A stretch of 64,000 bases of DNA from Aeromicrobium chenweiae (GCF_003065605.1 NZ_CP026952.1:2542001-2606000); one strand, 5' to 3'. Counted from the stretch's first letter, positions 51,467-61,036 are shown. The notes: generated by a model from the letters alone, not told the origin. Program-made: numbers and translations.

Positions 51467-52785
51467 CAGAATCCTCCCTCGACGCGCATCACCGATGTCA
51501 CGTCACGAACCATGTCGAGCCCGCGCAAGGAGGCGACCGTGGCCGACAGCGAGGCGTCCTCGGCCTCGTGCGTCACGATGACCAGCTGGGCGTCGGACCC
51601 GCTGCCCTCCTGGCGGACGGTCTTGATCGAGACCCCGAACTCGGCGAACGCGCTGGCGACCGAGGCGAGCACGCCCGCACGGTCGTCCACGTCGATCGAG
51701 ACGTGGTAGCGGGTGCGGGCCCGGCCCATCTCGAGCACCTCGAGCTGGGCGTGGGTCGACTCGCCGGGACCGAACACGTCGCTGCGTCGGTTGCGGGCGA
51801 CCGAGACGACGTCGCCGAGCACCGCGCTCGCGGTCGGCGCACCGCCGGCACCGGGACCGTAGAACATCAGCTCCCCCGCCGACTCGCTCTCGACGAAGAC
51901 CGCGTTGTACGCCCCGTGGACGCTCGCGAGCGGGTGGGTGACGGGGATCATCGCGGGGTGGACGCGGGCCGAGACGGCCGGACCGTCGGCCGTCTCGCGG
52001 CGCTCGCAGATCGCGAGCAGCTTGACGACGCAGCCCATCTCGTCGGCGGAGCGGACGTCCGCCGCGGTGACCTCGGTGATGCCCTCACGGTGCACGTCAC
52101 CGATCGTGACGCGGGTGTGGAACGCGAGGCCGGCCAGGATCGCGGCCTTGGAGGCGGCGTCGAAGCCCTCGATGTCGGCGGTCGGGTCGGCCTCGGCGTA
52201 CCCGAGACGCTGGGCCTCGTCGAGGGCCTCGGAGAAGCCCTGCCCCGTCGTGGTCATCGCGTCGAGGATGAAGTTGGTGGTGCCGTTGACGATGCCGAGC
52301 ACGCGCTGGACGCGGTCGCCTGCCAGCGACTCGCGCAGGGGGCGGACGATCGGGATCGCCCCGGCGACGGCGGCCTCGAAGTACAGGTCGCGCTCGGCCT
52401 TGTGCGCCGCCTCGAACAGCGTCGCGCCGTCCTCGGCGAGGAGCGCCTTGTTGGCGGTCACGACCGAGGCGCCGTGGTCCAGCGCCGCCAGGATCAGCTC
52501 ACGGGCGAGGTCGATCCCGCCGATGACCTCGATGACGACGTCGATGTCGCCGCGGGAGACCAAGCCCATCGCGTCGGTCGTGAACAGCTCGCTCGGCAGG
52601 TCGAGGTCGCGCTCACGGCCCAGGCGGCGGACGGCGATGCCGACCAGCTCGAGCGGCGCGCCGACCCGCTGGGCCAGCTCGTCCGCGTCCCGCGTCAGCA
52701 GTCGCGCGACCTCCGTGCCGACGACTCCGCAGCCCAGCAGGGCGACTCGGAGCGGACGTCCGGGGGTCCACGAGGAGGTGCTCAC
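51466..52785 (-). CDS. hom: homoserine dehydrogenase
   Basis: 439 aa. NAD(P) loop [37 protein letters not shown], catalytic-region [34 protein letters not shown] and a C-terminal ACT domain ([20 protein letters not shown]) for threonine feedback. The GTG has no ribosome site but TACCCT six bases upstream, the same arrangement as argS; a leaderless mRNA is likely. The ~19 codons upstream are not translated on this view. Confidence 0.95.
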   Translation of the reverse strand: MSTSSWTPGRPLRVALLGCGVVGTEVARLLTRDADELAQRVGAPLELVGIAVRRLGRERDLDLPSELFTTDAMGLVSRGDIDVVIEVIGGIDLARELILAALDHGASVVTANKALLAEDGATLFEAAHKAERDLYFEAAVAGAIPIVRPLRESLAGDRVQRVLGIVNGTTNFILDAMTTTGQGFSEALDEAQRLGYAEADPTADIEGFDAASKAAILAGLAFHTRVTIGDVHREGITEVTAADVRSADEMGCVVKLLAICERRETADGPAVSARVHPAMIPVTHPLASVHGAYNAVFVESESAGELMFYGPGAGGAPTASAVLGDVVSVARNRRSDVFGPGESTHAQLEVLEMGRARTRYHVSIDVDDRAGVLASVASAFAEFGVSIKTVRQEGSGSDAQLVIVTHEAEDASLSATVASLRGLDMVRDVTSVMRVEGGF

Positions 52786-52791
52786 GGTGCA

Positions 52792-52797
52792 AGGGTA
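52792..52797 (-). promoter_or_regulatory. -10 hexamer TACCCT, leaderless promoter of hom-thrC-thrB
   Basis: TACCCT lies six bases before the GTG at 52785, in the context GATACCCT that also precedes argS at 60753-60758. Confidence 0.6.
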
Positions 52798-52926
52798 TCG
52801 GCGTGCCGACCACGTCGACGACACGGCCGAGAATCTGGTCACCCTGATGCCAGACAGGTCGTCTGCCTAGAATCGCGACTGGACGTGGGCAGGTCATCGG
52901 CCCCGCCGACTCAACCGGGGGCCCCC

Positions 52927-54561
52927 ATGACTTCTGCTGCAACGTCCGCTGTCACGTCGACGCCGCGAGAGCGACACGTGCGCCGGCTCATCGGCGTGCT
53001 CGTCGCCGCCTGCCTCTCGGTGGCCGGACTGACCGCCCAGCCCGCCCAGGCCGCCGACACCGGGTCCATCACCGGCACGGTCTTCACCCAGTCGGTCGGG
53101 GGTGCCAAGACGCCCGCCGCCGAGGGTTACATCTACTGGTCCCACGCGCCGACCAAGGACGGCGCGTACTCCGGCTCGACGGGTCACCGCTTCACGGGCA
53201 GCACGTTCAGCCTCACGGGGTTGAAGCCCGGGTTCTACAAGTTCGAGGTCGCCCAGGTCTTCGACGCCGCCGGCAGCAGCGCCTACCAGCGCGAGTACTA
53301 CAACGACGCCGAGGTGGTCCATGACGCCACGGCCGTCCAGGTCGTCGGCGGCAAGGCCAGCAAGGTCACCGACATGGTGCTCGAACCTGCCGGCCAGATC
53401 TCCGGCCGGGTGACGGACACCGCCGGCAACCCGATCGCCAACGCCAGCGTCTCCTTCCAGCGGAGCGCGGCGGGAGGCGGCCCAGGCGTGACCACCGGTC
53501 CCGACGGTCGCTACTCCACGACAACCGGCTTCGCGAAGGGTCTGGTCAAGGGCGTCTACCGCGTGTCCGCGCGGCACGACGCGGCCCCCGGTGTCACCTC
53601 CCACGAGGAGAAGTACTGGAAGAACGCGGCAACGTACGCCACCGCGACGCCCCTCACGGTCGCCCCGGGCTCGGCCACCGCGAACATCGACTTCACCCTG
53701 GCCGCCGCACCGCGCATCCAGCTCACGGTCAAGGACCCGGCGGGCAAACCGGTGCCGAACGCGGACGTGGGCGTCTGGACGTTCTCCGACGGCGAGTGGG
53801 GTCCGCGCCGCGCGGGGCCGAACAAGACGGACGGCGCCGGCGTCTACCACCAGACGGTGCGGATCGGTGAGCGCCACAAGTTCTTCTTCACGCCGCCGGC
53901 AGGCGTCGGGGGCGCCACCGAGTGGTACGACAACGCGTACGGCGAGGCTGCCGCGAAGGAGGTCTCGGCGACGTCCCACGGTCAGGTCCTCAGCCTGACG
54001 ATCCAGCTCGGCGCCGCCCCCGCCATCACGAGCGCGACCCCGAAGATCACCGGCACCGCTCGCAGCGGCAAGACCCTGACCGTCGCACCCGGCACCTGGA
54101 CGCCCGTCGGAGTCGCGGTGCGTCGTCAGTGGCGTGCCAACGGTGTCCCGATCCCCGGGGCCACCGGCCCGACTCTTCGGCTCAGCAACGCACAGGCGGG
54201 CCGGAGGATCACGGTGCAGGTCACCGGTTCACTCGACGGCGCGACACCCGTCGCGGTGACCTCCGCCGCGACGGCGGCCGTGCAGGGCGTGCTGACGAGC
54301 GCGAAGGTCTCGATCAGCGGAACCGCGAAGGTCGGCAAGAAGCTACGAGCCAGGACCGGCTCGTGGGGCCCGTCACCGGTGACGTCGAAGTACAAGTGGT
54401 ACCGCAACGGCCGCGCCATCTCGGGCCAGAAGAAGAGCACGTACAAGGTGCGCAAGGCCGACGTCGGCAAGCGGATCACGGTGCGCGTCACCCGGAGCAA
54501 GAGCCACTACGTGACCGTCAGCAGGCTGAGCTCGAAGACCGCCAAGGTCAAGAAGAAGTAG
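52927..54561 (+). CDS. secreted multidomain protein with carboxypeptidase-regulatory-like and Ig-like repeats
   Basis: 544 aa. Signal peptide (RRLIGVLVAACLSVAGLTAQ) with cleavage near AQAA-D. Three beta-sandwich units resembling CarboxypepD_reg/Cna-B folds follow (GSITGTVFTQS..., GQISGRVTDTAGNPIANASV, IQLTVKDPAGKPVPNADVGV), then two ~85-residue repeats (ATPKITGTARSGKTLTVAPG... and AKVSISGTAKVGKKLRARTG...), a module common at the C-termini of Nocardioidaceae exoproteins. The tail is Lys-rich, without LPXTG. Probably a surface or matrix protein; no enzyme domain. Confidence 0.8.
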   Translation: MTSAATSAVTSTPRERHVRRLIGVLVAACLSVAGLTAQPAQAADTGSITGTVFTQSVGGAKTPAAEGYIYWSHAPTKDGAYSGSTGHRFTGSTFSLTGLKPGFYKFEVAQVFDAAGSSAYQREYYNDAEVVHDATAVQVVGGKASKVTDMVLEPAGQISGRVTDTAGNPIANASVSFQRSAAGGGPGVTTGPDGRYSTTTGFAKGLVKGVYRVSARHDAAPGVTSHEEKYWKNAATYATATPLTVAPGSATANIDFTLAAAPRIQLTVKDPAGKPVPNADVGVWTFSDGEWGPRRAGPNKTDGAGVYHQTVRIGERHKFFFTPPAGVGGATEWYDNAYGEAAAKEVSATSHGQVLSLTIQLGAAPAITSATPKITGTARSGKTLTVAPGTWTPVGVAVRRQWRANGVPIPGATGPTLRLSNAQAGRRITVQVTGSLDGATPVAVTSAATAAVQGVLTSAKVSISGTAKVGKKLRARTGSWGPSPVTSKYKWYRNGRAISGQKKSTYKVRKADVGKRITVRVTRSKSHYVTVSRLSSKTAKVKKK

Positions 54562-54567
54562 GCACGT

Positions 54568-54604
54568 CCGTCGGTGGTGCGGGCACGACCTGCGCCACCG
54601 ACGG
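54568..54604 (+). terminator. hairpin after the secreted repeat protein
   Basis: CCGTCGGTGG (54568-54577) and its exact complement (54595-54604) flank a 17-base loop, seven bases after the stop at 54561 and 20 bases before azlC. Confidence 0.7.
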
Positions 54605-54624
54605 CAGATGCCAAGGTGGACCCC

Positions 54625-55326
54625 ATGGCCGCCCCCTCCAGCCCAGACGCGGCGGACGCGCGACGGGAGTCGCTCGGAGCCGGCTTCCGGGCCGGCCTGC
54701 CCTACGCGGCGGTCGGCTTCCTGTTGTCGATGTCGTTCGGCATCCTGGCGCGCGACTCGGGGTTCTCCGCCGAGGCGGCCATCGTGATGTCCGCGGTGGT
54801 CTTCGCCGGGTCCGCCCAGTTCGCCGCGGTGTCGATCATCGCCTCGGGCGGCACCGCCGGCGCGGCCGTCGCGGCCGCCGCGCTGATGAACTCGCGGTTC
54901 CTCCCGATGGGCATCGCGCTCGGCCCGTCGCTGCCGGGGCGGGCGTCGTGGCGGGCGGTGCAGGGCCAGGCCGTTGTCGACGCCTCGTGGGCCATGGCCA
55001 ACCGGGGCGGTGGCCGATTCGACCGCTGGTTCCTGTTCGGCTCGACCGCTCCGCAGTACGTGTCGTGGATCGCCGGGACGGTCCTCGGCGCGTTGGGTGG
55101 CGACCTGTTCAGCGATCCGTCCCGCTACGGCCTCGACGCGATCTACCCCACGTTCTTCCTGGCTCTCGTCATCGCCGAGGTCAGGGACCGCACGACGCTG
55201 GTCGTCGCCCTCGTGGGCGGGCTGGTGGCGCTCAGCCTGGTCGAGGTGGCCCCTGCCGGGCTGCCCGTGCTCGCCGCGAGCCTCGTGGCCCTGTGGGGCC
55301 TGCGCCGAAGGAGGTCGGCGACATGA
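54625..55326 (+). CDS. azlC: AzlC family branched-chain amino acid exporter, large subunit
   Basis: 233 aa. AzlC pattern: FRAGLPYAAVGFLLSMSFGI, VVFAGSAQFAAVSIIASGGT, ALMNSRFLPMGIALGP and GRFDRWFLFGSTAPQYVSWI. With AzlD it exports branched-chain amino acids or similar compounds. AAGGTGG precedes the ATG at 54625; the upstream extension is not used. Confidence 0.93.
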   Translation: MAAPSSPDAADARRESLGAGFRAGLPYAAVGFLLSMSFGILARDSGFSAEAAIVMSAVVFAGSAQFAAVSIIASGGTAGAAVAAAALMNSRFLPMGIALGPSLPGRASWRAVQGQAVVDASWAMANRGGGRFDRWFLFGSTAPQYVSWIAGTVLGALGGDLFSDPSRYGLDAIYPTFFLALVIAEVRDRTTLVVALVGGLVALSLVEVAPAGLPVLAASLVALWGLRRRRSAT

Positions 55327-55634
55327 GCACGACGATCTGGTGGACCATCGCGGGCTGCACGGTCGTCACCGCCGTGATCAAGGGGATCGGCCCGGTCGCC
55401 CTGGGCGGACGCGACATCCCTCCCCGCCTCACCGGCGTGATCGAGCTGATGGCACCCGCCCTGTTGGCCGCTCTCGTCGTCACCAGCACCTTCGCCGTCG
55501 GCGACCAGTGGCACGTGGGGGCCAACACCGCGGGCGTGGCCGTCGGCGGCATCATCCTGGTGCGCCGCGGCCCGCTCCTCCTGGCCGTGGTGGCGGCGGT
55601 CGCGGTCACCGCCCTGCTGCGGGCCGTGACCTAG
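55323..55634 (+). CDS. azlD: AzlD family branched-chain amino acid exporter, small subunit
   Basis: 103 aa, three to four helices (TIWWTIAGCTVVTAVIKGIG, MAPALLAALVVTSTFAVGDQ, GGIILVRRGPLLLAVVAAVA). Overlaps azlC by four bases (ATGA). Stops four bases from the convergent MFS stop. Confidence 0.92.
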   Translation: MSTTIWWTIAGCTVVTAVIKGIGPVALGGRDIPPRLTGVIELMAPALLAALVVTSTFAVGDQWHVGANTAGVAVGGIILVRRGPLLLAVVAAVAVTALLRAVT

Positions 55635-55638
55635 ACGC

Positions 55639-57117
55639 TCACCGGCGTGCCGCCTCCACCCGCATCGCCATGACGACACCGAGTGCCGCGACGGCGCTCG
55701 CGAAGCCGAGCACCAGGACGTACCCGACCATCTCGTCGACGTGCAGCATCACCGCGAACAGGACGCTGCCGAGGGCGAGCAGGAGCGACTCCGCCACGGC
55801 ATCGCTGATCTGCATCCCGGCACTGTTCGCACCCTGCTCGGCCGCGCCGGAGTGGTCGAGCAGCAGCACACCCAGCGTCGACAGGGCCATGCCCATCCCG
55901 AAGCCTCCGACCGCCCAGACGGCGGCCACGACCCACAACGGGACCTGGTCGAGGAGGGCGAGGAATCCCGCCGCGGTCCCGATCAGCACGCACGTCGAGC
56001 CCAGCCTGACCCGCAGTGGCTTGGCCGCGAGGACGGGCACGTTGGCGGCGAGCCACGACCCGGCGAACCAGAGGACGGCCCCGGTGGTCAGCAGCAGGCC
56101 GGCCTGGGCGGCGGTCAGGCCCCGGTGCTGGACCAGCGAGAGCGGCACGTACGTCTCGGCGCCGACGAAGCCCGCGCTGAGCAGGCTGCGGGTCGCCACC
56201 ACCCTGGGGAGCCCCGGTCGGCCGCGCCACGAGCCCGGCGGCACGAGCCTGGGTGCGTACCGCACGGTGACCGCGAGGGCGGCGAGCAGCAGCGCCGGCC
56301 ACCACGTCGCAGCCCGCTGGCCGGCCAGGCTCACCGACAGGACACCCGCGGCGACGAGGACCGCCCACCACACCCGCCGACGGTCCAGGACGACGGCACG
56401 GTCCCCGACGATCCGGTCGAGCGCCTGCCAGATCAGCCCGAGCGACGCGACCGCCACCGCCGGGACGGCGAGGAACACCCAGCGCCACCCGACCAGGTCC
56501 GCGATCGTGCCCGCGATGAACGGACCCGCGAGCGCCGGCAGGACCCAGGCACTGGTCATGACCGTGAAGACCCTCGCCCGCATGTCCTCGTGGAAGGTCC
56601 GCCCGATCATGACGTACAGCCCGACCGAGATGAAGCCGCTGCCGAGTCCCTGCACTGCTCGGCCGGTCAGGAACACCGCCATCGAGGGCGCGAGCCCGGC
56701 GACGAACAGCCCCAGCGAGAAGACCATGACACCGCCGCGCACGGCCAGCGCGGGGCCGTGACGGTCCATGAGCGGTCCGGCCAGTGTCATCGACACGACG
56801 CCCACGGCCATCGGCGCAGCGAAGGACAGGGCGTACAGCGCGAGCCCGTCGAGCTCCTCGGCCACCACGGGCATCACGGTGGCGACCGCGAGGGACTCGA
56901 ACGCGACGAGGAACGCGAGGGAGAAGATGCCGGCCACGACCCGCCCGTGCGGGCCGAGCCAGAGCCGCTCCCCCGCCGGGGCCGGCGCGCTCACCGGCGC
57001 GCGCCGCGGATCGCCGCGATCTCGTCGCACGCCCACCGTGCCGGTGGGACGTCCGTTCTTCCGGGCCGGTGCTGTCCGGTCACGCGCATGCTGCTCCTTC
57101 GTCGTCGGTGCGACCAC
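55639..57117 (-). CDS. MFS transporter (multidrug-efflux type), divergent from soxR
   Basis: 492 aa, about 14 helices after a ~50-residue basic N-terminus. Motif-A-like GPLMDRHGPALAVRGGVM, GRAVQGLGSGFISVGLYVMI and WVLPALAGPFIAGTIADLVG are typical of the DHA2/EmrB-like group. GTG with GAGGA upstream; a later start at SAPAPAGERLWLG is possible. Its promoter shares the SoxR box with soxR, so it is probably induced by redox-active compounds that it exports. Confidence 0.88.
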   Translation of the reverse strand: MVAPTTKEQHARDRTAPARKNGRPTGTVGVRRDRGDPRRAPVSAPAPAGERLWLGPHGRVVAGIFSLAFLVAFESLAVATVMPVVAEELDGLALYALSFAAPMAVGVVSMTLAGPLMDRHGPALAVRGGVMVFSLGLFVAGLAPSMAVFLTGRAVQGLGSGFISVGLYVMIGRTFHEDMRARVFTVMTSAWVLPALAGPFIAGTIADLVGWRWVFLAVPAVAVASLGLIWQALDRIVGDRAVVLDRRRVWWAVLVAAGVLSVSLAGQRAATWWPALLLAALAVTVRYAPRLVPPGSWRGRPGLPRVVATRSLLSAGFVGAETYVPLSLVQHRGLTAAQAGLLLTTGAVLWFAGSWLAANVPVLAAKPLRVRLGSTCVLIGTAAGFLALLDQVPLWVVAAVWAVGGFGMGMALSTLGVLLLDHSGAAEQGANSAGMQISDAVAESLLLALGSVLFAVMLHVDEMVGYVLVLGFASAVAALGVVMAMRVEAARR

Positions 57118-57124
57118 TCCACAT

Positions 57125-57166
57125 CCTCAATCGGGGTTGAGGTCAAATCGAGGGGTGGTCTACGGT
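57125..57166. promoter_or_regulatory. SoxR box and divergent soxR/MFS promoter
   Basis: CCTCAATCGGGGTTGAGG (57125-57142) matches the 18-bp SoxR operator (CCTCAA-N6-TTGAGG) exactly in its arms. TTGAGG also serves as the -35 of soxR: 18 bases later TACGGT (57161-57166) is the -10, six bases before the soxR ATG. The box starts eight bases before the MFS start codon, so both genes are controlled. Confidence 0.85.
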
Positions 57167-57172
57167 CGGGAC

Positions 57173-57670
57173 ATGACGTCCCGGCACCCGGAGCTCACCC
57201 CCGGCCAGGTGGCCGAGCGCTCCGGCGTCGCGGTGTCGGCCCTGCACTTCTACGAGCGCGAGGGTCTCATCGCAAGCCATCGCACGGCCGGCAACCAGCG
57301 CCGCTATCCCCGCGAGGTGCTGCGCCGCATCGCCTTCATCCGCGTCTCGCAGGGCCTGGGCATCTCCCTGGCGCGGATCCGCGAGGCCCTCGGCACGCTG
57401 CCCGACGACCACGTCCCGACCAGGGCTGACTGGTCGCGACTGTCCCGGCGGTGGCGCGCCGACCTCGACGCCAGGATCGACCAGCTGCAGCGCCTGAGGG
57501 ACGACCTCGACGGCTGCATCGGGTGCGGCTGCCTGTCGCTCACGAGCTGCGCCCTCTACAACGCCGAGGACGTGCTCGGGAGCAAGGGACCGGGGCCCCA
57601 CCGGCTCCAGCGACGCGAACCCGCCGGGGACGTCATCCCGGACGGCTCGCCTCCGCCACGTGCGGGATGA
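57173..57670 (+). CDS. soxR: redox-sensing regulator SoxR
   Basis: 165 aa, MerR family. HTH GQVAERSGVAVSALHFYERE, then a dimerisation helix and the [2Fe-2S] cluster C115-x2-C118-x-C120-x5-C126 (CIGCGCLSLTSC), the SoxR signature. In actinomycetes SoxR responds to redox-active antibiotics and quinones rather than superoxide itself. Leaderless start after TACGGT. Confidence 0.96.
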   Translation: MTSRHPELTPGQVAERSGVAVSALHFYEREGLIASHRTAGNQRRYPREVLRRIAFIRVSQGLGISLARIREALGTLPDDHVPTRADWSRLSRRWRADLDARIDQLQRLRDDLDGCIGCGCLSLTSCALYNAEDVLGSKGPGPHRLQRREPAGDVIPDGSPPPRAG

Positions 57671-57675
57671 CGTCC
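57628..57675. terminator. inverted repeat at the soxR/lysA convergent ends
   Basis: GGACGTCATCCCG (57628-57640) and its exact complement (57663-57675) overlap the soxR stop and sit just before the lysA stop at 57684. Confidence 0.6.
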
Positions 57676-57683
57676 GCGGGGGG

Positions 57684-59078
57684 TCAGCCGACGTCGAGGG
57701 TCATCAGGTCGTCCTCGGTCTCGCGACGCAGGATGACCCGGGCCTCGCCGTCGCGCACCGCGACGACGGCCGCGCGAGGGACGTGGTTGTAGTTGCTGGC
57801 CAGTGAGCGGCAGTACGCACCGGTGCCGGGCACGGCGAGCAGGTCCCCCGCGGTGACGTCACCAGGCAGGAACTCGTCCTTGACGACGATGTCGCCGGAC
57901 TCGCAGTGCTTGCCCACGACCCGACTCAGCACCGCCGGCGCGTCGGACGCGCGGGACGCCAGCGTGCAGGAGTAGTCAGCGCCGTACAGCGCGGGCCGGA
58001 TGTTGTCGCTCATGCCGCCGTCGACCGACACGTAGCGGCGTGACGCCCCACCGTCGAGTGCCACCGACTTGGTCGTGCCCACCTCGTAGAGGGTGAACGT
58101 CGAGGGGCCCGCGATCGCACGGCCGGGCTCGATCGACAGGTGGGGCACCTCGATGCCCATCGCCGCGCACTCGTCCGCGACGATCTTGAGCATGCCGCGC
58201 GCGAGGTCACCGGGCGTGGAGGGGTTGTCCTGGGTCGTGTACGCGATGCCGAACCCGCCGCCGAGGTCGAACTCCGGCAGCGCGACGCCCAGCTCCTTCT
58301 GGATCTCGGCGTGCAGCCGCAGCACCCGCCGGGCCGCGACCTCGAAACCGTCCGTGACGAAGATCTGCGACCCGATGTGCGAGTGCAGGCCCCGCAGGTC
58401 CAGGCCGGGCACGGCCAGGACCTGCCGCACGGCGGCCAGCGCGTCGCCGCCGGTGATCGAGAAGCCGAACTTCTGGTCCTCGTGGGACGTCGAGATGTAC
58501 TCGTGCGTGTGCGCCTCGACGCCGGCCGTCACCCGGATCATGACCGGGGCCGTGACGCCGAGCTCCGCGGTCAGGTCACGCAGGCGGTCGATCTCCTCGA
58601 CCGAGTCGATGATGATGCGCCCGACACCGACCTCGAGGGCCCGGCGCAGCTCGGCGACGGACTTGTTGTTGCCGTGCAGGCCGATGCGAGCCGGCGGGAA
58701 GTCCGCCTTCAGCGCGACGGCGAGCTCGCCGCCGCTGCAGACGTCGAGGTTGAGCCCCTCGTCCGCGATCCATCGGGCAGCCGCGACGCAGAGGAACGCC
58801 TTGCCGGCGTAGTAGACGTCGGCGCCGGGGAACGCGTCCTTGAACGACCGCGCGCGGCGCCTGAAGTCGTCCTCGTCGACGACGTACGTCGGCGTGCCGA
58901 ACTCGGCGGCGAGGTCGGCCACCGACACCCCGGCGACGGTCAGGACGCCATCGACCTTGGAGACGCCCTCGGCCCACAGGTGCGGGACGAGCCGGTTGGG
59001 GTCCTCGGGGCTCCTGAGCCAGGCGGGACCGCGGTCACCGGACTGGCCGTGCAGGGCGCCGGCCTCGTGGGAGCGCAC
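57684..59078 (-). CDS. lysA: diaminopimelate decarboxylase
   Basis: 464 aa. Converts meso-DAP to L-lysine. PLP lysine K93 in VYYAGKAFLCVAAARW; RGLHSHIGSQIF, DLGGGFGIAYTTQDN, SIEPGRAIAGPSTF and KHCESGDIVVKDEFLP are the alanine-racemase-fold and substrate motifs. Three bases downstream of argS, in the usual argS-lysA order. Confidence 0.96.
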   Translation of the reverse strand: MRSHEAGALHGQSGDRGPAWLRSPEDPNRLVPHLWAEGVSKVDGVLTVAGVSVADLAAEFGTPTYVVDEDDFRRRARSFKDAFPGADVYYAGKAFLCVAAARWIADEGLNLDVCSGGELAVALKADFPPARIGLHGNNKSVAELRRALEVGVGRIIIDSVEEIDRLRDLTAELGVTAPVMIRVTAGVEAHTHEYISTSHEDQKFGFSITGGDALAAVRQVLAVPGLDLRGLHSHIGSQIFVTDGFEVAARRVLRLHAEIQKELGVALPEFDLGGGFGIAYTTQDNPSTPGDLARGMLKIVADECAAMGIEVPHLSIEPGRAIAGPSTFTLYEVGTTKSVALDGGASRRYVSVDGGMSDNIRPALYGADYSCTLASRASDAPAVLSRVVGKHCESGDIVVKDEFLPGDVTAGDLLAVPGTGAYCRSLASNYNHVPRAAVVAVRDGEARVILRRETEDDLMTLDVG

Positions 59079-59081
59079 GGG

Positions 59082-60746
59082 CTACATCCTCTCGGGTGCG
59101 GTGACACCGAGCAGTCCCAGCCCGTTGGCGATGACCTGGCGCGTCGCGGCCACGAGCATGAGCCGCGCCCGGTGCAGGTCGGTCGGCTCCTCGTCGCCCT
59201 TGGGCAGCACGTGCGCGACGTCGTAGAACTTGTGGAACGCCGCCGCGGTGTCCTCGAGGTAGCGCGCGACGCGGTGCGGCTCGCGCAGCTCGGCGGCACG
59301 AGCCACGACCTTCGGGTAGTCCGCCAGCGAGCGCAGCAGCGCGCCCTCCTGGTCGACCACGAGCAGCGACGGGTCGAACGTCGCCTCGTCGATCGTGACC
59401 CCGAGGTCGACCGCGTTGCGGATGATCGACGACAGCCGCGCGTGGGCGTACTGCACGTAGAACACCGGGTTGTCGCTGGTCTGGCTGGCCCACAGGTCGA
59501 GGTCGAGGTCGATCGTGGAGTCCATCGAGTAGCGCGCCAGGGCGTAGCGCGAGGCGTCCACGCCGATCAGGTCGACGAGGTCCTCCAGGGTGATGACGGT
59601 GCCGGCGCGCTTGCTCATGCGCAGCGGCTCGCCGTCCTTGACCAGGTTGACCATCTGGCCGATCAGGATCTCCAGGTTGACCTTCGGGGTGTCGCCGAAC
59701 GCGGCGCACATCGCCATCATCCGCGAGACGTAGCCGTGGTGGTCGGCGCCCAGCATGATCAGGCAGCGGTCGAAGCCGCGCTCGCGCTTGTCCAGGTAGT
59801 AGGCGAGGTCGCCCGAGATGTAGGCCGGCTCGCCGTCGGACTTGATGACGACGCGGTCCTTGTCGTCACCGAAGTTGGACGTGCGCAGCCACGTGGCGCC
59901 GTCCTCCTCGTACATCATCCCGAGCTCGCGCAGGCGGCTGATGGCCCGATCGACCGCACCGGACTCGTGCAGGTCGTTCTCGTGGAAGTACACGTCGAAG
60001 TCGACGCCGAAGTCGTGCAGGCTCTGCTTGATCTCGCTGAACATCAGGTCGACGCCCTCGGCGCGGAACGTCTCCAGCGCCTCGGCGTCCGGCAGCGTCG
60101 CCGCCTCGGGGTGCTTGGCCAGGACGGTCTGCGCGATGTCATGGATGTACTGGCCGCCGTACCCGTCCTCGGGAGCGTCCTCGCCGCGGGCGTCGGCCAG
60201 CAGCGACCGGGCGAACCGGTCGATCTGCACGCCGTGGTCGTTGAAGTAGTACTCGCGGGTGACGTCCGCGCCGATCGCGGACAGGATGCGGCCGAGCGAG
60301 TCACCGACCGCGGCCCATCGGACGCCGCCGATGTGGATCGGGCCGGTCGGGTTGGCGCTGACGAACTCCAGGTTCACCTTCTGGCCCGCGTACAGGTCGC
60401 TCGTGCCGTACGCCGTGCCGGCCGCGACGATCTGCGGGGCGAGCGCGCCCTGGGCACCGGCGTCCACGCGGATGTTGAGGAAGCCCGGGCCGGCGATCTC
60501 GGCACTCGCGACACCGTCCGCGTCGCCGAGGCGGTCGGCCAGCAGCTGCGCGAACTCGCGCGGGTTCATCCCGGCCTTCTTGCCGAGCTGGAGCGCGATG
60601 TTGGTCGCGTAGTCCCCGTGCTCCTTGACCTTGGGTCGTTCCACCACGACCTCGGCGGGCACGCCGTCAGGCAAGGTGATGGTGCCGGCCTCCACGAGGG
60701 AGGTCAGGGCGTCGATGATCGTGGTGGAGAGCTGCTCGGGGGTCAC
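59082..60746 (-). CDS. argS: arginyl-tRNA synthetase
   Basis: 554 aa, class I. ATP motif HIGG at 138-141 in [18 protein letters not shown] (final His replaced by Gly, as in other actinobacterial ArgRS); KMSKS-like [17 protein letters not shown]-terminal anticodon domain with [15 protein letters not shown]. The GTG start has TACCCT six bases upstream and no ribosome site. A structured segment lies just upstream and tRNA-Arg(CCG) is nearby on the other strand. Confidence 0.96.
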   Translation of the reverse strand: MTPEQLSTTIIDALTSLVEAGTITLPDGVPAEVVVERPKVKEHGDYATNIALQLGKKAGMNPREFAQLLADRLGDADGVASAEIAGPGFLNIRVDAGAQGALAPQIVAAGTAYGTSDLYAGQKVNLEFVSANPTGPIHIGGVRWAAVGDSLGRILSAIGADVTREYYFNDHGVQIDRFARSLLADARGEDAPEDGYGGQYIHDIAQTVLAKHPEAATLPDAEALETFRAEGVDLMFSEIKQSLHDFGVDFDVYFHENDLHESGAVDRAISRLRELGMMYEEDGATWLRTSNFGDDKDRVVIKSDGEPAYISGDLAYYLDKRERGFDRCLIMLGADHHGYVSRMMAMCAAFGDTPKVNLEILIGQMVNLVKDGEPLRMSKRAGTVITLEDLVDLIGVDASRYALARYSMDSTIDLDLDLWASQTSDNPVFYVQYAHARLSSIIRNAVDLGVTIDEATFDPSLLVVDQEGALLRSLADYPKVVARAAELREPHRVARYLEDTAAAFHKFYDVAHVLPKGDEEPTDLHRARLMLVAATRQVIANGLGLLGVTAPERM

Positions 60747-60752
60747 CGCTCT

Positions 60753-60758
60753 AGGGTA
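60753..60758 (-). promoter_or_regulatory. -10 hexamer TACCCT, leaderless promoter of argS
   Basis: TACCCT, in GATACCCT as at hom, ends six bases before the argS GTG. It lies immediately downstream of the structured RNA candidate at 60762-61030. Confidence 0.6.
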
Positions 60759-60761
60759 TCT

Positions 60762-61030
60762 CCCGGCATCCGGGCCCCGGACGCCGCCGAAAAGGCGTCC
60801 GGACGTGGGCGACCCGCAGGGCCGTGCACCCTGCACCGGAATCGCCGGCGGTAGAGGCACGCGTCGAGTGGACAACTCGACGCCCTGCGGGTCGGGTGAC
60901 TGCGGGTATTCGCCGCCACCAGTCCTGTTTCACCAGAACACCGGCTCGTGGAGCCGGGCCTCGTGGCTAGCGGACAGCCACCTCACAAGTCCAAGACGAA
61001 TTCATTCTTCGGACCACCTCCTCTCCGTGT
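60762..61030 (-). ncRNA. candidate structured RNA upstream of argS
   Basis: A 315-base gap without a convincing protein gene. Read on the minus strand from about 61030, it folds into: stem 60981-60976/60968-60963 (GTGGCT/AGCCAC); stem 60957-60952/60946-60941 (CCGGCT/AGCCGG); stem 60939-60934/60927-60922; stem 60882-60875/60869-60862 (CGTCGAGT/ACTCGACG); a long-range 12-bp pairing 60893-60882/60822-60811 enclosing it; small stem 60836-60832/60828-60824; and terminator-like 60802-60794/60785-60777 (CCGGACGCC/GGCGTCCGG). Ends against the argS promoter. It may be an independent RNA or an argS leader. I cannot assign a known family. Confidence 0.45.
60967..61005 (-). CDS. possible 12-residue leader peptide
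   Basis: ATG at 61005 reads MNSSWTCEVAVR then TAG. GAGGAGG (61023-61017) lies 11 bases upstream. Its stop codon falls inside the first hairpin of the structured segment (60963-60981). No run of Arg codons, so classical arginine attenuation is not evident. Confidence 0.25.
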   Translation of the reverse strand: MNSSWTCEVAVR

Positions 61031-61036
61031 ACGAAA

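Noticed and set aside
51460..52926. N-terminal extension of the secreted repeat protein back into the hom region
   Set aside because: It is antisense to hom, and a proper signal peptide starts at the ATG at 52927.
60751..60933. 60-codon open frame (GTG start, [11 protein letters not shown]...) on the minus strand upstream of argS
   Set aside because: It has no ribosome site, runs through all the strong hairpins and ends in arginine/proline-rich noise; the structured-RNA reading explains the sequence better.
60762..61030. T-box leader for argS
   Set aside because: No TGGNACCGCG-type antiterminator bulge and no specifier loop arrangement visible; argS also has its own leaderless promoter downstream.
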